NCBI GenBank assembly: GCA_965222695.1
Contig: OZ244967.1
Location: forward strand, 4,588,001-4,652,000
DNA length: 64,000 bases
Direction: 5' to 3'
Source of the DNA: UBA7957 sp965222695
Lineage (GTDB): Bacteria; Pseudomonadota; Gammaproteobacteria; Granulosicoccales; Granulosicoccaceae
This document shows, piece after piece, positions 6,697-15,359 of the stretch. A model generated the notes under the pieces. That model made no database searches. It was not told the origin of the DNA and saw nothing but the letters and a program-made list of their open reading frames with translations. The stretch's first letter is position 1. Each line of letters begins with the position of its first letter. The position numbers and the translations under genes were made by a program.

Positions 6697-8823
6697 TCAG
6701 GCCGCACTCTTACTATTGACTGCCGGGATTAAGCGAACCGGCTCTATGCCGCGCTCCGTTTCGCTAAGTGTCGCCAGCTCAGCTATTTTACCAGAAAGAA
6801 TGTAATTCAACTCGGCATACAGATTGTGCAGTATATCGAATTCATGATGTATCGTTTTTGTCGGATCCGCATTGTCAACGGGCTGTTTCCGCAAATTACG
6901 ATCGATCAGCTCTCGAATTTGACCAACGCCTTTTAGCTCGCCAGGTAACTTGAAAAGTGCTGTGCTCAAAACCCGGTTAATCTGCTTGAGATTTTCCGTA
7001 AATGTTTCCAGGTCCTCCCGAAATCCAATCTCGGCATGTTCAAACATCCTCGTGTTTAAAGAAGCTATCAAATCGTAAGCAATAAGGCCTTTCAGTAAGT
7101 GGGGTTGAATGGTGTGCAGAGTTTGTAATTGAGAGAGAAGTTGTAATCCCTGGAGCAGTTTCCTTCTGTCCTGCAGCAGAAGAATCGCACCTGCAGTACG
7201 GATACCGCTGTACCGACAATAGGTATTGATCACCGTGGTATGGTGGTTGTATTGATTCAGGACTTTTTGAGCGTTTTCCCTGTGTTGATGAAAATCAGAT
7301 TCACTGATGTAACCCTTGTTGAATCGTAAATGCAATGTATGAGATTCGATATTTTTCCGTCTACAATCATTGAAGCGAAGTTGGAGTTCTTGAAAGTCAG
7401 GTAAATTACGACGAAACTGGGTAATGGCGGTTTCAACCAGTTTATGCTTTTTCCCGGTACTGAGTTTGGCAAATCCGCTTGCACAATTTGTATCCCAGGC
7501 CGCCGAAGGAAAAAAAGTTGAAGATGTGTAGTCGTCCAATACAGTTAATAAATTGTTTTCCAGTTGATGCTGTTGTTTATTCACCACGACGGGCTTAAGG
7601 TCATGAGTAGTAAACTCCAATTCCAACTCCCTGTAGTGGAACGGCGTCAATTTCTTACACAGAGCCCGAAAATCAATGATCAACTCCCTGGCTGCGTCGG
7701 CCGCATGAAATATACCGGCAATATTTTTGCTTTCTGCAAAATCGATAAATTTGCCTGTCGAGGGTGAGGGATCGGTGTTCAACCCGGAATTTTCTTTTTC
7801 CTGTTCGTTTGCCGTTAGCTGTAAATGCAGGACAAGATCATCGACCAGTGAGGTGTCGCTGCGATTCAACAGTGATTGATTCAATTCGTTCCAATCCGCT
7901 GAAATCCTACCTTGTATTTTCTTGGCCTCGGCTCCCGTCTGACTACCGCAAACACAAAGTGCATTTATCCAGGCATTCTCCTCCAGAAGACGATAGGAGA
8001 TACGGTAAAAAAAGCTAAAAACAAGATAGAATCCGCTCAGTAATTTGTTACTGACCCAGATACTTGCGTGGCCGAGTAATCCAAACACAACTAAAAAGCT
8101 GTTATTTTCGGATTGTATGAGTCCGTCACATTTCTCTTTCCACCCATCCTCATCCTTGACGCATTGACTGAATCCCCGGTCAATGTGGGACATAAGTTGA
8201 ATGAAACGGGAATTAGTGCCGTGAGCGTGATAAGCCAGTTGTTCACAGATCATGCCCGCCAATTGCTGATAATTCATATTGTTCATCAACGGCAGACCGA
8301 TCTTGAGCAGCAGAGGATTTTTTTCCACGCGGAACCTGCTCTGGTATGTCACACTTACAGAGGGGTCCAGGGAGGCGGCGATAGTTGGTGATTCCTTTAT
8401 TCCCAGGAGCCTGCAAATCTGTAGAACCAGTGCATAGAGTTGTGTTGCGTTTTTGTCGGAAATTTCGTTGTAGAAATCTTCCGTGTGACTCAGTGGAAAA
8501 AACGGCCTCAGCAAAATCAAAAGCAAAGCAAGGCCCGAAGTTACAGACAATAAATACAGAAGTCCGTTTACCGTTTGTAACGGAGAATCGTTTGCGCCGC
8601 TGAGAAGTGCGAGATGAAAGGTTTGGTATGCGACCAGACCAATCAGACCCAGATAGCACAGAGGAGACACAAAGGTGAAGGCAAGCGCGCCCAACCATAA
8701 AGCGTACTCTTTTGCCGACAAATTCTGCTTCTCAAATTTTCCGCAAAATCCGTCTACATGCTTGACAGGATTGGAGGGTTGAACAGATTCAACCTTGTTT
8801 GTCGTTTTGTCGTCTAGGGACAT
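6697..8823 (-). CDS. Large membrane protein related to M48 peptidases, zinc motif lost
   Basis: A 708-residue protein with two hydrophobic segments near residues 41-75 and 84-110 and another near 242-275. Residues 176-230 (GLPLMNN, LAGMI, YHAHG, RFIQLMSHIDRGF, DGW) follow the pattern of M48-type membrane peptidases, in which the LAG is followed by an HExxH zinc motif. Here the HExxH position reads E194-Q-L-A-Y198, so both histidines and the catalytic glutamate are absent. The remaining 430 residues are mostly soluble and helical, with no recognised domain. I infer a catalytically dead member used for binding or scaffolding. An intact reading frame of this length argues against a decaying gene. 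Confidence 0.6.
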   Translation of the reverse strand: MSLDDKTTNKVESVQPSNPVKHVDGFCGKFEKQNLSAKEYALWLGALAFTFVSPLCYLGLIGLVAYQTFHLALLSGANDSPLQTVNGLLYLLSVTSGLALLLILLRPFFPLSHTEDFYNEISDKNATQLYALVLQICRLLGIKESPTIAASLDPSVSVTYQSRFRVEKNPLLLKIGLPLMNNMNYQQLAGMICEQLAYHAHGTNSRFIQLMSHIDRGFSQCVKDEDGWKEKCDGLIQSENNSFLVVFGLLGHASIWVSNKLLSGFYLVFSFFYRISYRLLEENAWINALCVCGSQTGAEAKKIQGRISADWNELNQSLLNRSDTSLVDDLVLHLQLTANEQEKENSGLNTDPSPSTGKFIDFAESKNIAGIFHAADAARELIIDFRALCKKLTPFHYRELELEFTTHDLKPVVVNKQQHQLENNLLTVLDDYTSSTFFPSAAWDTNCASGFAKLSTGKKHKLVETAITQFRRNLPDFQELQLRFNDCRRKNIESHTLHLRFNKGYISESDFHQHRENAQKVLNQYNHHTTVINTYCRYSGIRTAGAILLLQDRRKLLQGLQLLSQLQTLHTIQPHLLKGLIAYDLIASLNTRMFEHAEIGFREDLETFTENLKQINRVLSTALFKLPGELKGVGQIRELIDRNLRKQPVDNADPTKTIHHEFDILHNLYAELNYILSGKIAELATLSETERGIEPVRLIPAVNSKSAA

Positions 8824-9175
8824 TCTTCTGACTTATTTCGATTACCTTTGCTTAGCGGCACATTAAAACCCCCGCCATTTCACACTTTTCGGCAGAATTG
8901 ATACCGACTTAACACTTCTATGTCCGGAACCGGATAAATCTGTCCGACCTGTTGAGGCTCCTTGTGCAGATTGAATCGCATTTCCAGGGAGGGCTTGTTC
9001 GATTCACATCCAGGGGCGCCAATAATCCAGCGCATAAGCTCGTTGGAATTTGAAGCGCTACGCGATTTTCGTCAAATAATTTTCTCTACACCTAAAACCT
9101 CGACGCAATTCTCAGCAGGCATGTCATCTCTTTGACACAATCGCCATCACATCAATAACAATAATAATAAACGAT
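8824..9175. other. Divergent intergenic region
   Basis: A 352-base gap between two divergently transcribed genes. It must hold both promoters. TTGACA at 9132-9137 is a good -35 candidate for the plus-strand lipoprotein, with AT-rich CAATAA or AATAAT hexamers downstream as possible -10 elements; the resulting leader would be very short and no Shine-Dalgarno sequence precedes the ATG at 9176. No RNA gene or repeat was recognised. Confidence 0.4.
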
Positions 9176-10840
9176 ATGAAAACGCCAAAATTCCGTCGAA
9201 ATATTCTCTCATCGATCTTAATCACCGCACTGAGTATCACATTCGTTGCATGCAGTTCGCAGGGCGGGACTGAAAACTCAGCTACTCCCGGAAACATTTC
9301 AATTAACTCGAATCAGCTTGAGGTGTTGCAACCTGACGAGCCTAACGTCGGTAAAACATTACCTTATCCCGAGAGATCGGCGTTTCAAATAAAGGCCATA
9401 CAGACAGACTCCTGGGAAAATCGGCAAGAGCTGCTCGATGCCAATCTCGGCGGAGTCGCGATCAATCTACACTGGCGATCTTGGGAGCCGGTAAAAAAGA
9501 CCGAAGAATGTGACAATCAATTGGAAATTCGTTTCGGAGGGCATTGCTTTAAAATCGATAAGCGTACCGATGAGCAAATTAAGTTTTGGTCTTCCAGGGG
9601 AGTATTGGTGACAGCGGTCTTGTGGGGGGTTCCTGATTGGGCGAATATCGGAGACCTCTGCCAACCGGCGCGGCCTTCGCTCAAGCCGTTCTGTGCAACC
9701 GCAAACTCCGGCGATTTCGGACGCTTTGCCGGTATGCTGGCGGCCCGGTACAACGGATTGAAGGGATTCGGTCGCATAGCGGATTTCGTCATTCATAATG
9801 AAGTCAATATGAATAGCTGGTTCAATGCTGGTTGTGGTAATGGCGTTGCTTGCGACGTTGAGAATTGGATCTCAACCTATACCCGTGATTTTGTTGCAGC
9901 TTATGACGCCATCAAAAAACGGCAGCCAGCGGCGAAAGTATTTATTCCCTTCGCTCATCAGTTTGATTATTCGTTCGACAAACCGAGCGCAAGCAACCCC
10001 ATTATTTCGGTAAAAACCTTTATTTCCCGATTCAGTCAGTTGGTCGGCAATCGAAAGTGGCGGGTTGCCTATCATCCCTATCCGCCCAGTTTGCGTCATG
10101 CGGCTTTCGGTGCCGAGGATTTGCCTAGGGTCACCTACGGCAATATCGGTGTACTGGCCGGGTGGTTGCGATCCGAATTTCCACAAAATCCGGAATCCTG
10201 GGAAATTCACTTAACCGAAAGTGGTGTGAATTCGATCTGGTTGTATTCTTCGGAACAAGAACAGGCGGATGCCATTTGCGATAGCTTCCGCAATATTTTA
10301 GGTACGCCCGGTATTGAAAATTATGTTTACCATCGAATGGTAGATCATCAATTCGAACTTCGGGCTAACACAGGATTTGGTCTGCGCAACGAGGATGGCA
10401 GCCCGAAACAATCCTGGCATTTGTGGTCAAAAATGAGTGGGCGCAACGGACAGTATCAGAATCTTGACTGTGGGTTTGAGGACATACCTTATACCAGACT
10501 GACCGAGTATCGCCATGCAACACGCCATCCCTGGGCTTCCACCCGCATTCCTCCCGGTGGCTATGCGGCCAAAGAATCCTGGAAACTACTGCGGGATTTT
10601 GAAGAAGGTACGGTAATGCTCTATGAATGTGAGTATGAAAGCGGTACTTATGTTTCCTTGGATGTGCATTGTGCGGGAGAACTTTCATATGGCCCCTTAG
10701 GATATGCCTATATCGAGCCTCGGCTTGATTCTGTTCCATTGCATTCATGCAGCAACGATCGAGGTGAAATCTATACTTCCTCATCGGATAGTTGCGGCTT
10801 CGGTGAGACAAGAGAATTTTTAGGATTTGTCACCAAATAG
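9176..10840 (+). CDS. DUF5722-like lipoprotein, putative TIM-barrel glycoside hydrolase
   Basis: A 554-residue protein with a lipoprotein signal peptide; the lipobox FVAC puts the lipidated cysteine at C26. The main domain (about 60-430) resembles DUF5722/GH-clan-A-like barrels. It has an Asn-Glu pair in the IHNEVN motif (E209), the place of the acid/base in clan GH-A, and a second glutamate in HLTESG (E348), where the nucleophile would lie. YHPYPPS and the KQSWHLW motif are also typical of this group. Residues 450-554 form a smaller Cys-containing region that may bind ligand. Inferred to be a surface or periplasmic polysaccharide-active enzyme; no substrate can be named. A strong terminator follows 13 bases after the stop. 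Confidence 0.68.
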   Translation: MKTPKFRRNILSSILITALSITFVACSSQGGTENSATPGNISINSNQLEVLQPDEPNVGKTLPYPERSAFQIKAIQTDSWENRQELLDANLGGVAINLHWRSWEPVKKTEECDNQLEIRFGGHCFKIDKRTDEQIKFWSSRGVLVTAVLWGVPDWANIGDLCQPARPSLKPFCATANSGDFGRFAGMLAARYNGLKGFGRIADFVIHNEVNMNSWFNAGCGNGVACDVENWISTYTRDFVAAYDAIKKRQPAAKVFIPFAHQFDYSFDKPSASNPIISVKTFISRFSQLVGNRKWRVAYHPYPPSLRHAAFGAEDLPRVTYGNIGVLAGWLRSEFPQNPESWEIHLTESGVNSIWLYSSEQEQADAICDSFRNILGTPGIENYVYHRMVDHQFELRANTGFGLRNEDGSPKQSWHLWSKMSGRNGQYQNLDCGFEDIPYTRLTEYRHATRHPWASTRIPPGGYAAKESWKLLRDFEEGTVMLYECEYESGTYVSLDVHCAGELSYGPLGYAYIEPRLDSVPLHSCSNDRGEIYTSSSDSCGFGETREFLGFVTK

Positions 10841-10853
10841 CTGGGATATGCTG

Positions 10854-10886
10854 AGTAAAGCCCTTAGTATTGGGGCTTTACTTTTA
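10854..10886 (+). terminator. Intrinsic terminator after the DUF5722-like gene
   Basis: A perfect 10-bp stem (AGTAAAGCCC / GGGCTTTACT, 10854-10863 and 10873-10882) with a 9-base loop, followed by TTT. It separates the lipoprotein gene from the hemerythrin-like gene, so the latter needs its own promoter between 10887 and 10919. Confidence 0.8.
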
Positions 10887-10919
10887 TCACTAGTGCCGAA
10901 CCGGCCGGGTAGAATAGTT

Positions 10920-11381
10920 ATGCATAGACGAATTGAAGAGCTACAGCAGTATCATGCTAAAAAATCAAAAGCGCTGAAAGAACTACAGTCTTCGATCAGT
11001 TTGCTGGCAGAGACTGAAAATTTACCCGCGCTTGTTGGCAAAATTCAGGAGTTATTGAGTGCATTCGATGCGGATACTGAGTCTGAACACCATCGAAAGG
11101 AAGAATTAATCCTGGAGGAGCTGCGCAAGACAGAAGCCCCGATCCATCGAAAAGTGGATGAGCTTAGCGGAGATCATCGGGCGTTTGCGAAGATACTCGG
11201 GCGATTGCATCAGCTTATCGAAGAGAACAAGGGTGACCCGGATCTTTTATCAGTACAAATCGGAGAATTCATTAAACACTATGAAGATCACGCCGGTACT
11301 GAAGAGCTGATTTTCTTTCCGATGGCCGATCAATATTTAGAAGAAAGTAATTGGCAAAATGTGGAGAAGCAGTGGGATTGA
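10920..11381 (+). CDS. Hemerythrin-like (HHE) di-iron protein
   Basis: A 153-residue all-helical cytosolic protein. The ATG at 10920 (MHRRIEEL) is chosen over the longer open frame because the upstream part reads through a terminator. Candidate iron ligands are spaced as in HHE-domain proteins: H57/H58, H86 in SGDHRAF, H120 and H124 in KHYEDH, and E128/E129. Residues 1-50 form a charged helix likely to be coiled coil. HHE proteins bind oxygen, nitric oxide or iron and often take part in oxygen sensing or nitrosative stress; which applies here is not visible from sequence. Confidence 0.78.
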   Translation: MHRRIEELQQYHAKKSKALKELQSSISLLAETENLPALVGKIQELLSAFDADTESEHHRKEELILEELRKTEAPIHRKVDELSGDHRAFAKILGRLHQLIEENKGDPDLLSVQIGEFIKHYEDHAGTEELIFFPMADQYLEESNWQNVEKQWD

Positions 11382-11390
11382 TTTTCTGAA

Positions 11391-11413
11391 TTGACAGCCC
11401 GGACGGGCGTCAA
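11391..11413. terminator. Hairpin between convergent genes
   Basis: TTGAC-A-GCCCG-GA-CGGGC-GTCAA forms a stem of ten base pairs with a single bulged A. It lies in the 75-base gap between the hemerythrin-like gene and the end of tamB. There is no clear T-tract on either strand, so it may be a weak bidirectional terminator. Confidence 0.45.
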
Positions 11414-11456
11414 GGAAAACAGCTGGCCAGCAAGTATTTCAATTCAATTCGTCGGG

Positions 11457-14400
11457 CTATTTTTCGATAGTGTATATCAAGTCTGCGCTGCTCGCCGTAC
11501 TCGAAGCCGCCTGAACCGCAAACTTTTCAGTGAGTTTATATCGCATATTGAATGTGTTGATCGCATCGAACAGCCCTATACCGTAGCTGACGTATAAATC
11601 CGGTGTCAGGTATTTCCCCAGAGTGTAGCTACCGCCTTTGGTTCCGGGTGGCTGGCCCAGTAAAATATAAGACAAAATGCTGGCATCGGGCATGGAAGGT
11701 TCTGAGTAAAGCTGCAACAGTGGCGCCTGGGCCGTTCCCCGGATTTTTGCTCCTGCAACCACCTCGTAAGCTTCCACGTTGCGCGCGACATCCATGTCCA
11801 ACTGCGGATTATCGACGGGGCCACCGCTGAATAGAATTCTGCCTCGCTGCATATTCAGTTGCTGTCCATAGATAACATAGTCTCCGTTAACCACCTCGAT
11901 AGTGCCGGTCCCGCGCGGTGCCAGCTCCGGTGTCTGCTCTACTTTCAAACTGCCTTTAAGAGCACCGCGGAAATCACCGGCCTCAACGGTGATATCATCA
12001 CCAAGTACTATGTTGACATCAAGCGTTATATTACTGCCGGGTTTTTCCGTTTCCTCTTCATCGCTTGTCTCGACAATGATTACATCACCCGAGGCGTTGA
12101 CAGTTTCAATGCCACTGTTGCCGCCATTGGCGTTTATATAGGCCCTGGGTATGACGACTTCACCCTTTATGGTCATACCGCCTTCATTCATTACTATATC
12201 CAGATTCGGGCTGATCTGCGCTTGTATTTGCTCCGAGTTGGCAACTTCGAACTGATCTCCGTTGAGCTGCAGCTCCAGTGTGCGAGATGACGGTTCCAGT
12301 TTTCCCGCCAGGTTCAATTCGCCGTTTCCGGAATTTGACTTTCCGTCAAGTATCAAGGGGCCTGAACCTTGGCTTTGCGCGCTGAATTGAGTTTTTTCGA
12401 TTTTAATCGCAACTTCCGGTACTTCTGCCGCAAACTCTGTCAACTCAAGCCGGCCATGCACGGAAGGTGAATCCATTTTGCCTTTGATGTCCAGATCCGC
12501 CGAGAATTGACCTTCGACTTCCTGCAGCTGCGGTGCAAAGGAGCTGATTACAGATAAATCGTCGATATTGGTTTTCAGTTTGCCCGACATTGTCGGTTTC
12601 GTGAAGATATTCCTTAAATCCATATCGGCTTCAAGCTTACCCAATTGACCTAAATCGAGAGTGAATGCACTATCGGCCTTATTGCCATTGATGTTTGCAT
12701 TAATAGCACCTTTGCCCGTTTCAACTTTAACCGGTTTTTCCCCAGTATCGACCACCAGGTCTCCGGAGGCCAGGGTGAAAGCGGATTTTGCGTTGATCTT
12801 TCCCGAATTATCCACTCGTGCGTCTATCTTGCCATCCACGGACGTATTGATTTTCAACCCTTCCGGAATAAACTGCTTAAATCGCTCGGGTCTGATCTGG
12901 CTCAGAGTCAGCAGGCCTTTTGAACCCTTTGACGCGCTCCAGTTGCCTCTCAGACATATTTCACTGGGCTGGCTTTGAAGACAAATCTCTCCTGCATTTG
13001 CTTTTTCCGCACTTGCATTAATAGGGCTTGGTTTTTTCAAAGTCCAGTCGCCAAATGCGGTGTTCTTTGCGCTTAGGTTCAGTAATTGACCTTTCCACGA
13101 TTCATTGGCCATCGCACCTTTTAAGCGTGTATTAAGCTGCGCCACAGGGCCTGACAGATCGATCTGCAATTGGTGCTGCGATGGTTTGCCCGTGCCGGAA
13201 ACCTTCAATTTTTCCCATTGCTGTCCTGCAAGTTGAAGCTGTGATCCGTCCACCCGTATTTGAGACTTGCTTTTTCCACTAAGGTCAACAGTGAGATTGC
13301 CGCTGAGAGAACCGATTCTATTCGCCCCGGATTTAAGTTTATTCACTTCAATATCGGCTTTTGCTTGAGGAGATTTTGCTGTGCCTGACAAGTTTCCTGT
13401 TCCTTTGACTGAACCGGAGAGACCGGGTAATAAGGCAGACAGGTCCGGGCTTTGTATATTCCAGTCTAAGTTCCATTGCTGGCCGAGTACTCCATTGGCG
13501 GTCAGCTGAGTGTTCCCACTGCTCAGATCCAGGCGATCGATATTCAGCTCTTCATTAACGAGTTTTATCTGACCGGTGCCGTTCAAAGGCTGATTTTTAA
13601 GTTGCCCCGCTAAATGATTGATCACTGCCTCGATTTCAGGACCTTTCTTTCCCATGGTTCCCACCGAACTGATGTCAACCTCCAGATTACCGGGCACTTC
13701 CGGCCACTTCTTTCCCGGATCTATATCTCTTCCGCTAAGATCGATATTCCAGCTGACCTGGGGTGTCCAGGCAGTCGTTCCCTTAGCTTCCACCTCTCCG
13801 CCCAATAGTGAGCCGAACAACGAAAATGCACGAATTTGTTTGTCATCTCCCGATCCTTCCAGCTTCCAGTTCCCCTCCGGAACATCTTTTCCCTCTAACT
13901 CTGCATTCAGATTAAATGTGTAATCGTTAAGCAGTCCTTTCGCGGCAAAATCCCCGTTTTGACTGTTTATCATCGGGTTGCCATTCAGCGGCCAGGCCAG
14001 ATTTTTCCACTCACCCATGCTTGTAAAATATTGCTTCTTCATATCAAACTCGGCAACAGCCTTGAGTTGAAGCGGACTCTGCGGACTGCTGACATCGAGT
14101 CCTTTCAATATCAATCGATCATCTTTACCTTTGGCATCTATAACTGTATCGATTATTCCGAATTGTTCTCCGGACAGATTGGCATTCAAATTTGCTGTGA
14201 ATTCCTTGGCAGAACCCTGAAAATTAAACGAGCCTTGCGGTGTTTCAACAAGATAAGGCTTACTGACTATCGGCCAACTCAATTGTTGCCAATCGCCTTT
14301 TACATCCAGTGATTGTTTGGCTATGTCTATATCGCCATTGAAATGTATTTTTCCCGGACGGCTCAGCAGTTGGATCAATGTGTGATCTATATGAAGTTTT

Positions 14401-15359
14401 TGCGTATCACCCTGTGCCGATAGTGTAACATTGAGCGGACCCGTCTGTGCAAGATCGCTGATCAGATCGGCGTCCAGTTCAAAATGATCCAGATTTCCCC
14501 TGGAGTTCAGAGACACATCCAGGGGTGTGTTATTTAAGGCGTCTGAAATTTTGTCCAGACTGACCGCCTTAGCTGTAAGCCTGGCATCCCAGCCCGGATT
14601 ATCCAAAAGGCTTTGTACGGTGGAATCGAGTTCCAGATTAACCGCACCTTTGATCAGATGTTTTACGGCCAGTTTGTCCAAATCCCCAATCAATGTACCT
14701 TTGCCGCTGAATTGTCCGAATTGCTTGTGCTTATAGTCCCAGTCCAGCTGCATATCCAGAGGATAGTTTTGAGTCATCTGAAGTTTGCCTTTGACTGCTA
14801 CATTCGCCTCGGGTGTTGATACATCGAAACGCGAGATTTGCAGCCCATTCTCACCGGCATTGCTCACGAGGTGGACATTATCTATTACGATCGGGTTGTC
14901 CGCACCGTGAGGATAGACGTTAATTTTACCGACGCTCAGATCCTCAATCTCGATATCCAGCGGTAATTGGACTTGCGGCAGCGATACAGCCTGCGTTGAT
15001 TCCGTATTTGTATTATTGTCAGGGGCCGGCAGTTTTATTTCAATGCCGTCCATGTGCAGTTTCTGAATAAGAAATTTTCGGGAAAGTAACTCCCCAGGCA
15101 ACCATCGCATTTCCAGGGAAGACAGGCGTAGACTTAATCCGTTTTCCTGTTGATAATTTACTTCTTTCAGTGACAGTGGGCTTGTCCAGCTTCCGTCCGC
15201 GCTTACCCAATCGAGCTTACCAGGGGCAAATTTTTTGCCCAATTCCAGCGTTTGCCGCAGACCGCTGTTACTGGCAGTGGCGTAGGTTATGACACCAGCC
15301 ACTATCAGTATCAGAAGGACAAGAAGCCACAATAGAAATTTTAGCGCTTTCCTTATCAC
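11457..15359 (-). CDS. tamB: TamB: inner-membrane-anchored translocation and assembly protein
   Basis: A 1,300-residue protein with one N-terminal transmembrane segment (residues 5-30, FLLWLLVLLILIVAGV) followed by a long periplasmic beta-rich region typical of AsmA/TamB-like bridging proteins. The C-terminal TamB domain (DUF490) is visible, with MPDASILSYILLGQP and a beta-strand end suited to contacting TamA. Family role: works with TamA to insert some outer membrane proteins and to carry phospholipid across the periplasm. Its start overlaps the tamA stop by 4 bases, so the two are translationally coupled. The length is normal for the family. Confidence 0.92.
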   Translation of the reverse strand: MIRKALKFLLWLLVLLILIVAGVITYATASNSGLRQTLELGKKFAPGKLDWVSADGSWTSPLSLKEVNYQQENGLSLRLSSLEMRWLPGELLSRKFLIQKLHMDGIEIKLPAPDNNTNTESTQAVSLPQVQLPLDIEIEDLSVGKINVYPHGADNPIVIDNVHLVSNAGENGLQISRFDVSTPEANVAVKGKLQMTQNYPLDMQLDWDYKHKQFGQFSGKGTLIGDLDKLAVKHLIKGAVNLELDSTVQSLLDNPGWDARLTAKAVSLDKISDALNNTPLDVSLNSRGNLDHFELDADLISDLAQTGPLNVTLSAQGDTQKLHIDHTLIQLLSRPGKIHFNGDIDIAKQSLDVKGDWQQLSWPIVSKPYLVETPQGSFNFQGSAKEFTANLNANLSGEQFGIIDTVIDAKGKDDRLILKGLDVSSPQSPLQLKAVAEFDMKKQYFTSMGEWKNLAWPLNGNPMINSQNGDFAAKGLLNDYTFNLNAELEGKDVPEGNWKLEGSGDDKQIRAFSLFGSLLGGEVEAKGTTAWTPQVSWNIDLSGRDIDPGKKWPEVPGNLEVDISSVGTMGKKGPEIEAVINHLAGQLKNQPLNGTGQIKLVNEELNIDRLDLSSGNTQLTANGVLGQQWNLDWNIQSPDLSALLPGLSGSVKGTGNLSGTAKSPQAKADIEVNKLKSGANRIGSLSGNLTVDLSGKSKSQIRVDGSQLQLAGQQWEKLKVSGTGKPSQHQLQIDLSGPVAQLNTRLKGAMANESWKGQLLNLSAKNTAFGDWTLKKPSPINASAEKANAGEICLQSQPSEICLRGNWSASKGSKGLLTLSQIRPERFKQFIPEGLKINTSVDGKIDARVDNSGKINAKSAFTLASGDLVVDTGEKPVKVETGKGAINANINGNKADSAFTLDLGQLGKLEADMDLRNIFTKPTMSGKLKTNIDDLSVISSFAPQLQEVEGQFSADLDIKGKMDSPSVHGRLELTEFAAEVPEVAIKIEKTQFSAQSQGSGPLILDGKSNSGNGELNLAGKLEPSSRTLELQLNGDQFEVANSEQIQAQISPNLDIVMNEGGMTIKGEVVIPRAYINANGGNSGIETVNASGDVIIVETSDEEETEKPGSNITLDVNIVLGDDITVEAGDFRGALKGSLKVEQTPELAPRGTGTIEVVNGDYVIYGQQLNMQRGRILFSGGPVDNPQLDMDVARNVEAYEVVAGAKIRGTAQAPLLQLYSEPSMPDASILSYILLGQPPGTKGGSYTLGKYLTPDLYVSYGIGLFDAINTFNMRYKLTEKFAVQAASSTASSADLIYTIEK

